Of a stretch of DNA of 64,000 nucleotides, positions 35,401 to 43,552 are shown piece by piece. Source of the stretch: an uncultured Selenomonadales bacterium (GTDB lineage: Bacteria; Bacillota; Clostridia; Christensenellales; QALW01); the NCBI GenBank assembly GCA_905200615.1, contig CAJKLB010000004.1, positions 25,528 through 89,527 on the forward strand. Reading direction: 5' to 3'. The stretch's first letter is position 1. The number at the start of each line of letters is the position of its first letter. The translations under genes were made by a program, and so were the position numbers. The notes below the pieces were generated by a model, which saw only the letters and a program-made list of their open reading frames with translations, did not search any database and was not told where the DNA came from.

Positions 35401-36905
35401 ACAATTGGAATGAATTCTCTGATTCCATTACATTTGATCTGTTCTTCAAAGATGCTCAGACGGTTGAAATTACAGCACAGGATGACAGCTACGATCATGA
35501 TGGATACACCCAAGAGAAAAGAGTTCAAATTGAATATTATCTTCATACCGGAGATACGGCGCTGACAAAAGAAGAACTGGATAATAAAACCTTTACAGCA
35601 TACACCGGAAGTTTCAATATCAATCCCGGCAATCAATATATCATCTATGCAAAAATTACCGATCACGCAGGAAATGTGACCTATCTCAGTTCCGACGGTG
35701 TTGTGCTGGATGCTGCTGCGCCTGTCATTGCCGGTGTAACGAACGGAGCGACTTATTACACCACCCAGAGCGTTACGGTAACCGATGAAAATCTTGCAAG
35801 TGTTACCGTGAACAATCAGGTACAGAGCGCTTCCGCGTTTACCCTTCCCGGCAATGTGGAAGAAACATATACCGTTGTGGCCACCGATAAAGCCGGAAAT
35901 GTTACAAACTATACAGTCACTATGAAGCCAATCGGAAGCCTTGCTGACTCTATTGAAGGTATCACAACCGACAATGTAACTTCGGAGGACAACGCAGCGA
36001 TTGAAGCAGTAAAAGCAGCTGTGGAGGCTGTAAACACTGATGAGGCTACCGATGAAGAAGCGGAAGCACTGAAAAGCATACTGGATAGCTGTGAATCTTT
36101 GATTACTAAGCTTAAAGAATCTGTACAGGCCGGAAGTACCGGGAATACCGAGAAGGTGGAAGATATTACTGCCGACAATGTGAAACCGGAAGATAAAGAG
36201 GATCTGACTGCTGCAAAAGAAGATCTGGAAAATGCTTTGAAAAACTTCGGCGGTAACTACACCGAAGGGGAAAAAGCGGCGTTGGAAGAAAAGCTCGAAC
36301 AGATCAATAACGCCTTGAACAGCATTGAAAAAGCAGTGACAGTGCAGGATGCGATTACCGTACTGCCTGACACTGTAGAACCGGATGATACCGATGCCGA
36401 AAAATTGATCAATGAGGCAAAAGAGCAGTATGATTTGCTGACCAACCATGAAAAATCCTTGATTTCCGAGGAACTGAAGGAGAAACTGGAAAACTTGATG
36501 GGGGATCTTCTGGACTATCGAATCATTGAAGGTGACGGCAGCCGGTGGACAGTCGGAGAGGACGGTTCCGTTACCATGACAGCCAACGGTTCCGTTGAGA
36601 AATTCGTAGGCATTAAAGTAGACGGAAAAGAAGTCGATGCAGCAAACTATACGGTAAAACCCGGAAGTACCATCATCAGTTTGAAGCCGGAGTACCTGAA
36701 CACGCTGTCTGTTGGCAAGCATACGTTGACGGTGATCTACACAGACGGCGAGACATCCGGTGAGTTTGAAATCTTAAAGAAAGCTGAATCCACTGCATCG
36801 GGAACAGGCGATAACAACAATATTGCTCTTTGGATTGCGATACTGTCTGTGTCCGGTATTGTACTCAGCGTAATGACATACAGGAAAAAGAAACAATCCA
36901 TCTAA
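32406..36905 (+). CDS. Giant multidomain surface protein
   Basis: 1499 residues, start ATG after GGGAGG. Approximate order: signal peptide (1-27); DUF6273-like domain (~55-250) closing with WLRSP...RPAVKIDLS; a carbohydrate-binding-like beta region (~365-540); GLUG-type repeats (~730-825, GGIAGEN...NCYNTGSV); Ig-like region (~1000-1175) with VIYAKITDHAGNV and TVVATDKAGNV; acidic helical FIVAR-like stretch (~1180-1370); a last beta domain (~1375-1460); one helix (~1472-1492) and a KKK tail. The pre-helix SGTGDNNN resembles a sortase signal but lacks the LPxTG proline. Probably cell-surface adhesion or glycan binding. It is bracketed by direct repeats at 31814 and 37016. Confidence 0.85.
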   Translation: MIRHKTFGCLLTIFLSLIMVIATVFAIDTAEATAPTSEQFATAEQLKTFNTDDTDGSVSAAKIYLGENNRQWWIAGSQSGDSLVLFSASSLGDANFQETFQNQEYEGQEVYANHYGASQIRAKLQELAQSLFNASESALLKTSTIYTEDTLNNKVYALADELYLGYATYEFDKTYFYVGENSENSLESGLRVDGSYWGSENSWLRSPIPDFNIDALTADSCYGVDYGVVRGSYSIRPAVKIDLSKILFGSAAPAAAAEGTLTLTDTDGDGAFTLRYASDSLGTAEISLDKTSVNFSGVPEGTYLVVQNSNGAYAKAVSGTASITASDMNVTSFENCKVWLEKTENRITSATPATQLTPPPVTNYDIWVAGEQVTSENAGNILDDGTVSYDARSNTLALNGAVINQAYTSSDYYTSGIYAAGDINITLTGDNSINISDGIIAAGIHANGVIQISGSGSLTLKVNDGSSETRVISTGYTDGEAGVVINSGTVKIDADGERGIYAVYVDGSYGTQLPDRYFRINGGTVEMDAESTSPYSCYATNIKPDFSGYEGYSATAILNSWEVLQAYDENSWNYYRYIKIQPLVYDENGISEDKEHFQPAAPADDGYYEIKNAGNLFWFAEKLAESDDNDALNARLASNITMPEGMNWVAMKVGTYGTPYNGTFDGAGYTISNLSAELEAGVYSNEGLFKTIGENGTVKNLGMINASIKPSSGGAGAICGTNHGLIENCYNLGGEISIASIYGGGIAGENDGIIRRCYNTGSVESTFTYGSSIGGIAGYSHDGGEIIDCYNTGDITGAWYVGGICGELNGGTVKNCYGTGTATATYPGYGSTANPIVGGRLGSCAVENTYYINAAENNAGGKTSAQFASGEVAYLLNANRNEVVWGQTIGTESAPVLGGKAVYAGYEYCYSDSLTYSNDSSKVYQTKPEHNFAKLEYDATSHWYSCTNDGCTAINGKENHKGGQATYFKKAVCEVCNQVYGELSADTIAPTGEISIGTNNWNEFSDSITFDLFFKDAQTVEITAQDDSYDHDGYTQEKRVQIEYYLHTGDTALTKEELDNKTFTAYTGSFNINPGNQYIIYAKITDHAGNVTYLSSDGVVLDAAAPVIAGVTNGATYYTTQSVTVTDENLASVTVNNQVQSASAFTLPGNVEETYTVVATDKAGNVTNYTVTMKPIGSLADSIEGITTDNVTSEDNAAIEAVKAAVEAVNTDEATDEEAEALKSILDSCESLITKLKESVQAGSTGNTEKVEDITADNVKPEDKEDLTAAKEDLENALKNFGGNYTEGEKAALEEKLEQINNALNSIEKAVTVQDAITVLPDTVEPDDTDAEKLINEAKEQYDLLTNHEKSLISEELKEKLENLMGDLLDYRIIEGDGSRWTVGEDGSVTMTANGSVEKFVGIKVDGKEVDAANYTVKPGSTIISLKPEYLNTLSVGKHTLTVIYTDGETSGEFEILKKAESTASGTGDNNNIALWIAILSVSGIVLSVMTYRKKKQSI

Positions 36906-36924
36906 CCACTGAACAATTAAAGGA

Positions 36925-36961
36925 GGCAGCAGCGGACTGATTTGGTCTGTTGCTGTCTTTT
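36925..36961 (+). terminator. Terminator of the giant surface-protein gene
   Basis: A 13-bp stem (GGCAGCAGCGGAC with GTCTGTTGCTGTC, three G:U pairs) and TTTTGTT, 20 bp after the stop. Confidence 0.85.
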
Positions 36962-37015
36962 GTTATTGCAAAAATTTGTCGATTCAAATTCAACAGCCCA
37001 AAAAGTATGGTTGAA

Positions 37016-37131
37016 TACCGGTTGCATTTTGAACAAAACTGTTCGACCGGTATTTTTTAGGCTTTGTTTATGGGCTTTAAGAATATCCATGCGGATCGGA
37101 CAAGTGCTTTTACAAAAACGCTGAAATCCTG
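37016..37131 (+). repeat. Direct repeat flanking the giant surface-protein gene, right copy
   Basis: Right-hand partner of 31814-31935. The inner stem is perfect here (GAAC-AAAACT-GTTC) and the ACCGGT stem and following T run are kept, although seven loop bases present in the left copy are missing. Confidence 0.7.
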
Positions 37132-37167
37132 TGACAAAAAATAAAGGGTGCTGCAATTCCAACCCAT

Positions 37168-37425
37168 TTGTTCAATGAAATTTCAGCTTTTTTTATTACG
37201 ACAATCAGCCAAAGCAAAAAAGCAAACAAAACCGTAAAAGAGGACACAATAATTAAGGTTGTGATTTCCAAAAGAAAGAAGCTTGAATATGAAAATGCAT
37301 TAAAACAGGCGGAAACATGTTCTGAAAGGATGCATATGTGTGAAAAAGCAATCTTTGATCCGTTAACATCTGAGTATGGCAGTCAATTTACTGCTGAGGC
37401 AGCTCATAATCATTTAGATAAGTAA
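37168..37425 (+). pseudogene. Relic of an Ltp-type lipoprotein repeat domain
   Basis: The last ~45 codons of this 85-codon frame resemble the Ltp (host cell surface-exposed lipoprotein, PF07553-type) repeat: ALKQAETCSERMHM, then CEKAIFDPLTSEYG and SQFTAEAAHNHLDK, where intact repeats read roughly ALxxAxxYSxxMHMSxxxIYDQLTSEYGxxFTxExAxYAIDxL. Several consensus residues are altered and there is no signal peptide or ribosome binding site. It is read as a decayed fragment. The family call is by eye. Confidence 0.5.
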
Positions 37426-37975
37426 TAAGGTAATTCCTTCTTATAAATAACGGTAAAAAGCCATGAAACCTTTCTTTTTAGGGAAATATCCAAGTCTATA
37501 CAGATATTTTCTTTGATAAATTAGCACGCTTTTCTTGATAAAATCGATAATAAATATGAAAGAGGCAGTAATTTTGGGTCACTGTCCTTCATCCTGTAGA
37601 TAAAGTCCTCGTTTTGAGGGCTTTGTTTTTATAGAAAGAAAGAGGAAAAAGTATCGAAAAAGGAGCAAAACGTGGGAATCATAAAGATAACAAAAGGAAT
37701 TGAAAAAACGACAGGAAGTTCAAGAATTATGCTCAAAATTGTTTGTAGGCCCTCAGAATAAAATGGTGAGTATTTTCTTAAACACAACTCAGCTATGTCT
37801 GAACAAACGGTAAAAACACCGTTTGTTATTTTATGTTCGCTGAAAAACATACTTTTCTATGTGCGCAGTGTTTCAAAGAAGCATACATAAATATAACAGA
37901 AGTTACATATATCTATTATTATACGGATATATTAATGTTATATATTCTAACGAATATTTCGTGAGGATGGTATGG
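37426..37975. other. Intergenic stretch with two orphan terminators
   Basis: No gene is convincing. Two terminator-type hairpins lie in it: AGTCCTC-GTTT-TGAGGGCT then TTGTTTTT (37604-37634) and AACAAACGGT-AAAAAC-ACCGTTTGTT then ATTTT (37802-37832). They suggest remains of older transcription units. The 73-codon minus frame at 37629-37850 has no family features. Confidence 0.55.
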
Positions 37976-38584
37976 ATGACGGAACAAAAATTGATTGCTT
38001 TATCTCAAAAAATAAAAGATTCCGCGGTGGCCTTTCGTTTGGCTTCCGTTTATTATCATAAAGCGAACCGTACCGAAGAGGATTTGAAAAAAGCGGCTGA
38101 ATACTATACGCTTGCGGCGGATATGGGCAATTTAAAAGCGGCCTGCCGAGCCGGGAACTGCTACTTTTACGGAAAAGGTACCGAGCCGGATTTAGGGAAG
38201 GCTTTTTATTATTTTTCTCTTGCCGCAAAAAAAGATAATGTGCGCGCGCTTTATAAGTTGGGCGATTTTTATATGAACGGGCTGGGCGGTGTGGAGATTG
38301 ATCAAAAGAAAGCGGTTTTCTGTTATGAAAGAGCGTATCAGAAAGCCTCCGAAAGAATTTTGGATGAGATTTTGTATCCCGATATTTGCTTAAAACTTGC
38401 CGATTGCTATTTTAACGGCATTATTAAAAAAAAGAATTATCATATTGCATTGCGTCTATATGAAGACGCGGAAGAACAGTTTCGTTTCAGAATCTCCTGC
38501 GGAGATAAGTTTTCTGACGATAAATTAAAGCGTGCTGTTTTGGGAGCCAAAGAATGCCGAGAGTTTTTGGAAAATAAAAAATAA
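37976..38584 (+). CDS. Sel1-repeat protein
   Basis: About 202 residues from ATG 37976, chosen because GAGG lies nine bases before it; upstream codons in the same frame look non-coding. Three or four Sel1-like helical repeats are visible, such as EDLKKAAEYYTLAADMGNLKAA, NCYFYGKGTEPDLGKAFYYF and KLGDFYMNGLGGVEIDQKKA. There is no signal peptide, so it should be a cytoplasmic scaffold or adaptor. No partner gene is adjacent. Confidence 0.8.
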   Translation: MTEQKLIALSQKIKDSAVAFRLASVYYHKANRTEEDLKKAAEYYTLAADMGNLKAACRAGNCYFYGKGTEPDLGKAFYYFSLAAKKDNVRALYKLGDFYMNGLGGVEIDQKKAVFCYERAYQKASERILDEILYPDICLKLADCYFNGIIKKKNYHIALRLYEDAEEQFRFRISCGDKFSDDKLKRAVLGAKECREFLENKK

Positions 38585-38635
38585 CGGCTTTTAAAAACCG
38601 TTTTAGCTTGCAGATAAACCTGAACTTTGATTTTT

Positions 38636-38834
38636 TTGCAGCGTTCGCCGCATTTTGTTTTTCCGGCGACAGGTACGCCAGAAAAACTCCTTATAAGCGA
38701 AAAACCCCGTGATAAGTGGCTTTTTAATGGCACAGAGGTGGCATTGGCAAGGATAGAATGCAGTCTGAAAATCAACCATTTTTGAGTCAGCGGCGTCCCT
38801 GACCAAGAGAGTGTTGACTTTGTATACACTCTCT
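38636..38834 (+). repeat. Dispersed three-hairpin repeat, copy 2
   Basis: Longest copy, about 200 bp, directly after the Sel1 gene. It begins TTGCAGCGTTCGCCGCATTT, shared with copy 3, continues through CTTATAAGCGAAAAACC and ATGCAGTCTGAAAATCAACC, and ends AGAGTGT-TGACTTTGTAT-ACACTCT. It could terminate the Sel1 transcript. Confidence 0.75.
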
Positions 38835-39015
38835 AACGGCTTTTGAAAAAATCTATTATTTGCTTTTTACATGGAAAAATCGGTAAATAAAGAAACCACT
38901 GCTGACCGGAAAGTCATAAATGCAGTGGCGAATTAAGTATGTCATTATGTATTATAAACAAAAAAATAAAATTGTCAAGAGAAATATTCCAAAATTTTAA
39001 AATTTTTTATTTTTT

Positions 39016-39080
39016 AATTTGCAAGATCCAATAGGACAGAGAGAAAAAGTTCATCAGAAGAATGATCATGAAAGATTTTG
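39016..39080 (+). repeat. Short dispersed repeat, copy 1
   Basis: About 65 bp nearly identical to the reverse complement of 46432-46500. The shared core includes AATTTGCAAGATC, ACAGAGA, ATCAGAAGAATGATCATG and AAAGATTTTG. It lies just upstream of the tRNA-Ser promoter. Confidence 0.75.
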
Positions 39081-39124
39081 TAATTCTGAGAAACATTAAA
39101 ACAAGAAATATTGTCCAAAACCCA

Positions 39125-39153
39125 TTGACAAAACCGGCACCTGCCTTTATACT
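39125..39153 (+). promoter_or_regulatory. Promoter of tRNA-Ser
   Basis: TTGACA (39125-39130) and TATACT (39148-39153), 17-bp spacer, 12 bp before the tRNA. Confidence 0.85.
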
Positions 39154-39165
39154 ATACACGTGTTT

Positions 39166-39257
39166 GGAGAGATGGCTGAGCTGGTCTAAGGCGCACGATT
39201 GGAAATCGTGTAACGGCTAATACCCGTTCAGGGGTTCGAATCCCCTTCTCTCCGCCA
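39166..39257 (+). tRNA. tRNA-Ser (anticodon GGA)
   Basis: 92 nt with encoded CCA and the long variable arm of class II tRNAs. Acceptor stem GGAGAGA/TCTCTCC, anticodon stem CACGA/TCGTG around TTGGAAA (anticodon GGA), T arm GGTTCGAATCC. Confidence 0.97.
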
Positions 39258-39264
39258 GGCAAAA

Positions 39265-39295
39265 GCCCGGAGCCAAATCGCGCTCCGGGCTTTTA
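39265..39295 (+). terminator. Terminator after tRNA-Ser
   Basis: GCCCGGAGC and GCTCCGGGC form a perfect 9-bp stem, followed by TTTTACTTTT. Confidence 0.9.
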
Positions 39296-39823
39296 CTTTT
39301 GCCTAAGCAAAGATGCACGCAGTAAAGCACGATATTTTTTTACTCTCTCTTTTTACACATGGGAATAAGCCGTGCCTATTCCGATTTTTTTATAAAAACA
39401 ATCCCGTATTTTTCGGTTTCTTTTTTTCTATAAATATAAAAGGTCATTTACAGCCCCGCGGAGCTTCTTTTCTTCACGATGACGGCTTTATGAGATATAA
39501 GAAACTGAAAAATATAAACGATGCAAAAAGTTGCTCTATAGGATAAGCCGGCCGAAAAGTGAACGGGGATTCGGACGAAAAGTTTCTTTTTCAAGAATTA
39601 AAAATTGGGGACCGTGCCTTATTCCCGCCAATACCGTTTTGATGCTCTTAAAAGGAATCTTGTTTTATGACATTTTCTCTATAAAACGTTTTTTATCGCG
39701 CCGATTGAAAAAAATAAAATGCGGCGTTACCACCGCAAAAAAACAAAGTTTAAGTGTATTCCCCTATAGAATAATTTTTTTGTATTGCGCCAAGAAAAAA
39801 CGGAACTTTTGCCGAAAGGCTTT
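39296..39823. other. Intergenic stretch without a recognisable gene
   Basis: AT-rich. Short plus-strand frames at 39313-39546 and 39531-39827 have basic, low-complexity translations, no ribosome binding sites and no family features. Nothing else stands out. Confidence 0.5.
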
Positions 39824-41224
39824 TTAGGTTTCCGATAAAAAAGTAAAACGATAAACCTGTCTGTCCCCCAACGATACTAGCTCATTCCACATGGACGCCG
39901 GCCGCACCCAGATATCTCCGGTGCCGTATAGTGCCTTATAAACCACCATATTTTCCAGCGTTTCACTGTTTTTGGCGGTAAAAAGCACTTGATATTCCTT
40001 TCCCTTAAAGTGCCGATACCTGCCGGGCAAAATTTCTTCCTCCGGCTTTGCCGGATCATGGAAGAGCGTAAATTTTTCAATTTCAGGCGGCAGATATCCA
40101 TGTGTGCCGCTTTGAATAAACTCAATAGATTTTTTTACATAAAAGTTATGATAAAGAGTCATAACCGTAGCAGGCGGACAGACATAATCCCCCAGACGAG
40201 CGCTGATCCGCACCGGACATTTTACCCGTGTAGCCTGCGCCGCGGTATCAAAATACCGCAGCCCTCGCGCAAAAGAAGGACGCCATCCCTGCATATAGCC
40301 GTCGCTTTCGGCATTTAAATCACAAAACCAGGGGACTAAAATATCCAAGAATGTTACATCTTTATCATGGGCGGCACAGGTTGTTGCCTGCAAAGCTCCC
40401 TGACTTCCGCCATGAGCTTCCAAATCTTTTTTGTTCCACTCCGGCAAAGTTTTTAAAAACTTTAGCGCGGTAAGATTTCGGATCATCATGTTTCGCCAAT
40501 AGGTGGTGTAGGGGGATGTGTTTTCCTCCATACGGAAGCCATACTCTGCAAGCTGCGGATATTTCAGCGCATATTCCTCGCTTTTCAAACCGTTTTCGAT
40601 TCCATGGGCATTGAGATTCAGATGAATGGCGTTCTTTGTAAAAGAAGGCTGCGCGCCGACGACGCTGTATCCTCTGAAAGAAATTATCAGCGGGAAAGGC
40701 CCCATTCCTTTGGGAAGGGACAAATATCCCGATGCGGGAGTCTCCAGCGGAGTTGATATTTTAACGTCAAAACAATCAAAGCCCTCGGGAACATCACAGG
40801 TATACGGAGTTTTTTCAAGAAGCCGCGGGGTAAAGCCGTCAATCATCGCTTCAATTTCACCCCAATAGGCATCGAAATCCGAGGGAACGGTATCATGATA
40901 CCTTAACTTTTGCACATCAGCTCCGGCGCCGGCATCACATACGTCAAAGTTTTGATCCGTCGTTCCGTCTTCTGAAAGAGCGATACACGTGAGATGTACA
41001 AAGCCCGGACGAAAGCACTCCGTCCGCAGTACAAAATTCTTGCCTTTTTCGCATTGACCGATTCCTTCGTGAATCTGACCGTCATCCCCGCGAAGAGTCC
41101 ATTTGAATTTTTTACAGGAGATTTCCTTTCCGTCCTCAGCGGCCGAAAGTAAAAACAGCATCGGTTCTCCCGCTTGATAGCTCAAAGCCGGTTTGTTCAA
41201 ATTACATCTGAAATATTTTGCCAT
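39824..41224 (-). CDS. Acetylxylan-esterase-like alpha/beta hydrolase
   Basis: 466 residues. The first ~100 form an extra beta domain (YFRCNLNKPALSYQAGEPMLF). The rest is an acetyl xylan esterase type alpha/beta hydrolase: SGYLSLPKGMGPFPLIISFRG, nucleophile elbow HGGSQGALQ, catalytic Asp in SARLGDYVCPP and His in SGTHGY. It should remove acetyl groups from plant polysaccharides or sugars. No signal peptide, so it acts on imported oligomers. It starts 5 bp after the glycosidase gene at 41230, hence the same operon. Confidence 0.87.
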   Translation of the reverse strand: MAKYFRCNLNKPALSYQAGEPMLFLLSAAEDGKEISCKKFKWTLRGDDGQIHEGIGQCEKGKNFVLRTECFRPGFVHLTCIALSEDGTTDQNFDVCDAGAGADVQKLRYHDTVPSDFDAYWGEIEAMIDGFTPRLLEKTPYTCDVPEGFDCFDVKISTPLETPASGYLSLPKGMGPFPLIISFRGYSVVGAQPSFTKNAIHLNLNAHGIENGLKSEEYALKYPQLAEYGFRMEENTSPYTTYWRNMMIRNLTALKFLKTLPEWNKKDLEAHGGSQGALQATTCAAHDKDVTFLDILVPWFCDLNAESDGYMQGWRPSFARGLRYFDTAAQATRVKCPVRISARLGDYVCPPATVMTLYHNFYVKKSIEFIQSGTHGYLPPEIEKFTLFHDPAKPEEEILPGRYRHFKGKEYQVLFTAKNSETLENMVVYKALYGTGDIWVRPASMWNELVSLGDRQVYRFTFLSET

Positions 41225-41229
41225 ACTCT

Positions 41230-43323
41230 TTATTTCTGCTGTTCAGCAGTTTTTTCCTTTTTAAAAATTTGAATTTTCTCAATTCCCGATACGATTTTTT
41301 TCTCTTCGTCGATATATCCTTCGTCAGAGAATAGATTCAAACGCAGATAACGGAAAGTTCCCTCCAGTTTTTCAATATTGACTCGCTGCCGCGAAGGCTC
41401 GGCGATACGATCGCATAAAATATGGATTTCTCCGTTTTGAATTCCGTCTACACGGTAAGCGTACAAACCATCGGTATCCTTTTCAAATTCAAGCCCGATG
41501 CAGGAAAGCGGTGTTTCCTGCCCCAAATCAATTTCAATGATATTGCTTGCCGCAGGACAGAACGGCCGCCATAATTCCCCGCGGGAAAGCGCCTCGGGCG
41601 AGGTAGTATCATCGGTAAACACCGTCGACGCAGTAAAAGTGATTTCACGGCCATCGCACTGCGCAAGCCGTACCGGCGGTGTAAAAATCTCCAGCCGCGC
41701 GGGAACAAACGGTTTGTTTGTGATCAAAAGTATCCAATCGTTTTGATCCAGACGCGGCGGAACGGAATACTCCGTTTGTCCGAATACGGTACCGGCTTCG
41801 ATATAAGCGCCGGTACGGACATTAAACCACCATATATGATACAAACGATCCGCCTGCATTTGTTTTAATTTCCCGGTAATCGGTTCATGGCCGTAAAGAT
41901 ACAGCACATAGGTTTTATTTTCATCATGGGCTAATACCGCGTTTTCTTTGCTTGAAAATTCACCGTATTGCGTATCATAAAACACAGGAACCAGCGAAGG
42001 AAAATCAACGGCTTCAAAAAATTCTTTTACAAAGCGCATTTCTTGTCCCGCAGGTTTATACAGTCCCATAAACCAAGGTTCACCGTTATAGGTTGTAGCC
42101 CAGCCGCCGTCGGCGGGATCCTTGCTCCAGCGCATACCCCAAATTCCATGAACGCCATAGGTAAATCCATAACTTCCGCAAAGGATGGCCTTCCATGCGG
42201 CGTTGCGGGCTTCCTCATATCCGTTAGAGCAAGTCATGGGATTGACGGTACTGCTGACAGAACGCCGCAAATCTTCATAAAAAGCCTCGGTTTCCATAAA
42301 AAGCTTTCCTTTAATATAATAATCATAGTACTTGGATTTAGGCCGCATATCTCCTTTTTTCAGATCCCGCCGATGGCCGGCCTGCAAAGCCCAGAATTTA
42401 TGCCAAGGCCTGGCATCGAGATCCGGACTGGCTGAATGAGGCGCGGCATATTCCAACGCCAGCATATGCGTACCCAAAGGATGATGATACCCGTCGTACT
42501 TACTGATGATTTCGGCAGCGTGAATATACGGCATGTAATTTTCCAGCTTCCCCTGTACAAAGCCCATATCGATCTCTTGACCGGTAATCCAAATGATGGG
42601 ATAAGCCGCGTAGCGAGCTACCATATATTTTGCAAAATCCGTCAGTGCTTCTCCCATCGCGGCAGTCGTGACCGAATGTACACCCAAGCCCATAACAATG
42701 GTAAAACCGCTGTCGGCTAAATAATCCATCTTTTTATCAAAATTTTCATTAAAAGCTTGGGGATCAATGAGGGTATATTTTTTCTTCCACCAATTCCGGC
42801 GCTTGCCGCCCCCGCCGTCATTGTCCGCGGCGGAGGGATAGGTCTGATAGACGTTATACCCCTGCCGGCGCCGATAATCCACCATATGTTTGAATTGACT
42901 TCCGCAATGGCATCCGGGACAATTGCATTCCTCCAAACGCTCCAAATCCGGTGCTTGCCAGTGGGTATCTCCCAGCCAAAAAAACGGTGTTCCGTCTTGA
43001 TAGAAAAAATACCGTTTATCCGAAGACATCGTAACAAAACCGTGGCGATCTATTTCGGTAGCCGCGTCATTTTCACAGCATAACAAACTTCCGCGGGCAC
43101 ATAGGGAGGGCTCATTGCTTTCAATAACGTATTCCCACTTTCCCGTTTTTACCGGTGAAAAACGAACGCAGTATTGGTTTTCTCCTTTCCAAAATCCGGG
43201 CAAAGCAATTTTTTCACCGCTTTCGTGCGTGAATACAGCATCGATATTTACATCTAAAAACGGATTTTCATATTCTTTTTGCGTCGTTAAAAGAATGTCC
43301 GTACGCCGGTATAACTTTACCAT
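41230..43323 (-). CDS. DUF5060/DUF4038-type glycoside hydrolase (apiosidase-like)
   Basis: 697 residues from ATG 43323, set by GGGAGG and the promoter at 43358-43386. An N-terminal beta domain (~1-85, DUF5060-like) is followed by a TIM barrel (~100-460) of the DUF4038/GH140 kind (RYFFYQDGTPFFWLGDTHW, YPIIWITGQEIDM, FMETEAFYEDL) and a C-terminal beta domain (~560-690). A putative acid residue is in GQEID. Cytoplasmic by lack of a signal. Apiosidases act on pectin side chains, but family members differ, so the substrate is uncertain. Confidence 0.82.
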   Translation of the reverse strand: MVKLYRRTDILLTTQKEYENPFLDVNIDAVFTHESGEKIALPGFWKGENQYCVRFSPVKTGKWEYVIESNEPSLCARGSLLCCENDAATEIDRHGFVTMSSDKRYFFYQDGTPFFWLGDTHWQAPDLERLEECNCPGCHCGSQFKHMVDYRRRQGYNVYQTYPSAADNDGGGGKRRNWWKKKYTLIDPQAFNENFDKKMDYLADSGFTIVMGLGVHSVTTAAMGEALTDFAKYMVARYAAYPIIWITGQEIDMGFVQGKLENYMPYIHAAEIISKYDGYHHPLGTHMLALEYAAPHSASPDLDARPWHKFWALQAGHRRDLKKGDMRPKSKYYDYYIKGKLFMETEAFYEDLRRSVSSTVNPMTCSNGYEEARNAAWKAILCGSYGFTYGVHGIWGMRWSKDPADGGWATTYNGEPWFMGLYKPAGQEMRFVKEFFEAVDFPSLVPVFYDTQYGEFSSKENAVLAHDENKTYVLYLYGHEPITGKLKQMQADRLYHIWWFNVRTGAYIEAGTVFGQTEYSVPPRLDQNDWILLITNKPFVPARLEIFTPPVRLAQCDGREITFTASTVFTDDTTSPEALSRGELWRPFCPAASNIIEIDLGQETPLSCIGLEFEKDTDGLYAYRVDGIQNGEIHILCDRIAEPSRQRVNIEKLEGTFRYLRLNLFSDEGYIDEEKKIVSGIEKIQIFKKEKTAEQQK

Positions 43324-43357
43324 TATAAAAGTCCTCCCAATCAATATTATTACTGGT

Positions 43358-43386
43358 ATTGTACAATTTTTTTCGGGGATTTTCAA
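43358..43386 (-). promoter_or_regulatory. Promoter of the glycosidase-esterase operon
   Basis: Minus strand TTGAAA (43381-43386) and TACAAT (43358-43363), 17-bp spacer. Confidence 0.7.
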
Positions 43387-43488
43387 GAAAAATATAAAAA
43401 TATTTTAGCATAACTCCTTTGGGCGCCGTTCATACTGAATACAGCTGTAAATAGATATTAAAATTATTACAAAAGTATTACAAACTGT

Positions 43489-43518
43489 TTGACAAATCAC
43501 TGTTTCCCACGTTATAAT
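43489..43518 (+). promoter_or_regulatory. Promoter of the Fur-family gene
   Basis: TTGACA (43489-43494) and TATAAT (43513-43518), 18-bp spacer. Confidence 0.75.
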
Positions 43519-43552
43519 ATCAATAAGAACTTTAGGAGAATACACGTTTGTT

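Noticed and set aside
35208..36722. Open frame of 504 codons on the minus strand
   Set aside because: It is antisense to the giant surface-protein gene, has Phe/Cys/Ile-rich shadow composition and no ribosome binding site; the plus frame has clear domains.
38896..38928. CCACTGC...GCAGTGG inverted repeat as a terminator
   Set aside because: The loop is 19 bases and no T run follows; too weak to call.
31442..39257. Integrated island between tRNA-Pro and tRNA-Ser
   Set aside because: No integrase and no duplicated tRNA 3' end were found; repeats and relics alone do not show integration.
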